Origin: Litoribrevibacter euphylliae
GTDB lineage: Bacteria; Pseudomonadota; Gammaproteobacteria; Pseudomonadales; Litoribrevibacteraceae
Assembly: GCF_042646085.1 (NCBI RefSeq)
Contig: NZ_JBHRSZ010000002.1
Location: 434,001-498,000 of the forward strand
Length of the DNA stretch: 64,000 bases
Direction of reading: 5' to 3'
Part shown: piece by piece, positions 63,417 to 64,000 of the stretch
How the letters are laid out: each line of letters opens with the position of its first letter
Position numbering within the stretch: the stretch's first letter is position 1
Program-made: the position numbers and the translations under genes
The notes under the pieces: generated by a model
The model's database searches: none
The model's input: the letters and a program-made list of their open reading frames with translations, nothing else
What the model was told of the DNA's origin: nothing

Positions 63417-64000
63417 ATGGATGCAAAAACTGCCAAACTTCTGGCATCTGCGCTCGACCTCACTGAAAACGGCATCATGATCCTAGATCGATTAGATAAG
63501 GTGGTCTACAGCAATCAGATGGCCTCAGAATTATTTGGTTACGAAAAGGAAAATATCAAAGGGAAAGAATACGACGACCTGATTCGCCATGCCTATGAGG
63601 CACAACATGGCCTTTCTATTCAGGCAAGCGACATCGAAGAATGGTTATCTGAAGCCGTACTGCATCGCCGTACGGAAGTTTATCGCTCGTTTGAAGTAGA
63701 CAGTCTCGACGGCCGTTGGTTTTTGATTGCAGAACAACTGTTGGAAGACGATCACCTTTGCCTCTTCTTCTTTGATCAAACTGGCGAAAAAGAAACGCAA
63801 GATGAACTGCAGCACTCCAAAACCTTACTAAATGAAGCCGCCAGTAACGACCTGATGACAGGTTTACTGAACCACAGAACCTTCGTGGATCGAGCTCGAC
63901 AAGAAATCAGTCGCGGATACCGCGCAAACAAACCTACGGCTTTGTTATTGGTCGATCTATGTAAACTCAAAGACATCAACGATAAATTTGGATACCACGC
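63417..64000 (+). CDS. PAS-GGDEF signalling protein (5' part; cut by window end)
   Basis: The frame opens at ATG 63417 and is still open at the last base, giving 194 codons. Residues 1-115 form a PAS sensor domain ('ENGIMILDRLDKVVYSNQMA', 'LFGYEKENIKGKEYDDLI'). A short coiled linker follows, then the start of a GGDEF cyclase domain ('DLMTGLLNHRTFVDRARQEI', 'LLLVDLCKLKDINDKFGYHA'). The active-site GGDEF lies beyond the window, so whether the enzyme is active, or is followed by an EAL domain, cannot be seen. Confidence 0.88.
   Translation, partial: MDAKTAKLLASALDLTENGIMILDRLDKVVYSNQMASELFGYEKENIKGKEYDDLIRHAYEAQHGLSIQASDIEEWLSEAVLHRRTEVYRSFEVDSLDGRWFLIAEQLLEDDHLCLFFFDQTGEKETQDELQHSKTLLNEAASNDLMTGLLNHRTFVDRARQEISRGYRANKPTALLLVDLCKLKDINDKFGYH

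Overview
The window looks like the chromosome of a marine gammaproteobacterium. Moderate GC, an AcrB-type RND pump, RsmE/TrhO/BolA, two Lrp-type regulators, GlxA and arabinose-binding-domain AraC regulators, a BLUF photoreceptor and many acidic Asp-rich exported proteins all fit an Oceanospirillales- or Alteromonadales-like aquatic heterotroph. The exact genus cannot be read from the sequence. No plasmid, phage or CRISPR signature is visible.

Layout. 1-7.5 kb: tRNA-Thr, a two-gene RND efflux operon, an orphan periplasmic binding protein and an AraC regulator. 7.5-12 kb: a minus-strand operon for branched-chain amino acid breakdown (leucine-type dehydrogenase, E1 alpha, E1 beta, E2; no E3). 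12-15 kb: RluA, a second orphan binding protein and a hydrolase. 15.2-15.6 kb: tRNA-Asn and two identical tRNA-Pro genes. 15.7-22.8 kb: DASS transporter, sterol-desaturase-like hydroxylase, QorB-like reductase with a divergent LysR, Lrp with a divergent gate-domain membrane protein, and MetY. 22.9-31.8 kb: a 291-bp MITE-like element, a cold-shock protein, a BLUF/periplasmic-binding-protein pair, an SPFH protein, a UDG-fold protein and a 764-aa GIDE/LemA membrane protein. 31.3-37.6 kb: a complete proline-use locus (Lrp-type regulator, putP, putA).

37.7-51.8 kb is the most unusual part. Four tandem paralogous lipoprotein genes share a conserved 140-bp leader. The last two carry a 35-copy and a 41-copy Gly-Ser-Asp-Asp/Asn stalk encoded by 12-bp repeats. 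Two tandem GlxA regulators and a small membrane protein follow. The block is bracketed by direct repeats of the 3' part of an FKBP gene: a broken copy on the left (37.7-38.0 kb) and the intact gene on the right (51.1-51.8 kb). This suggests that the block arose, or could be lost, by recombination. It is the best candidate for an undescribed system: a family of cell-surface lipoproteins whose reach from the membrane is set by slippage-prone repeats.

52-64 kb: a thrombospondin-type-3-repeat secreted protein, a diguanylate cyclase, apt, an AraC regulator divergent from an M4-like lipoprotein metallopeptidase with a PKD domain, an unknown protein behind a Fur-like palindrome, RsmE, TrhO (with four 17-bp tandem repeats before its start), BolA, a hydrolase, and the start of a PAS-GGDEF protein cut off by the window end.
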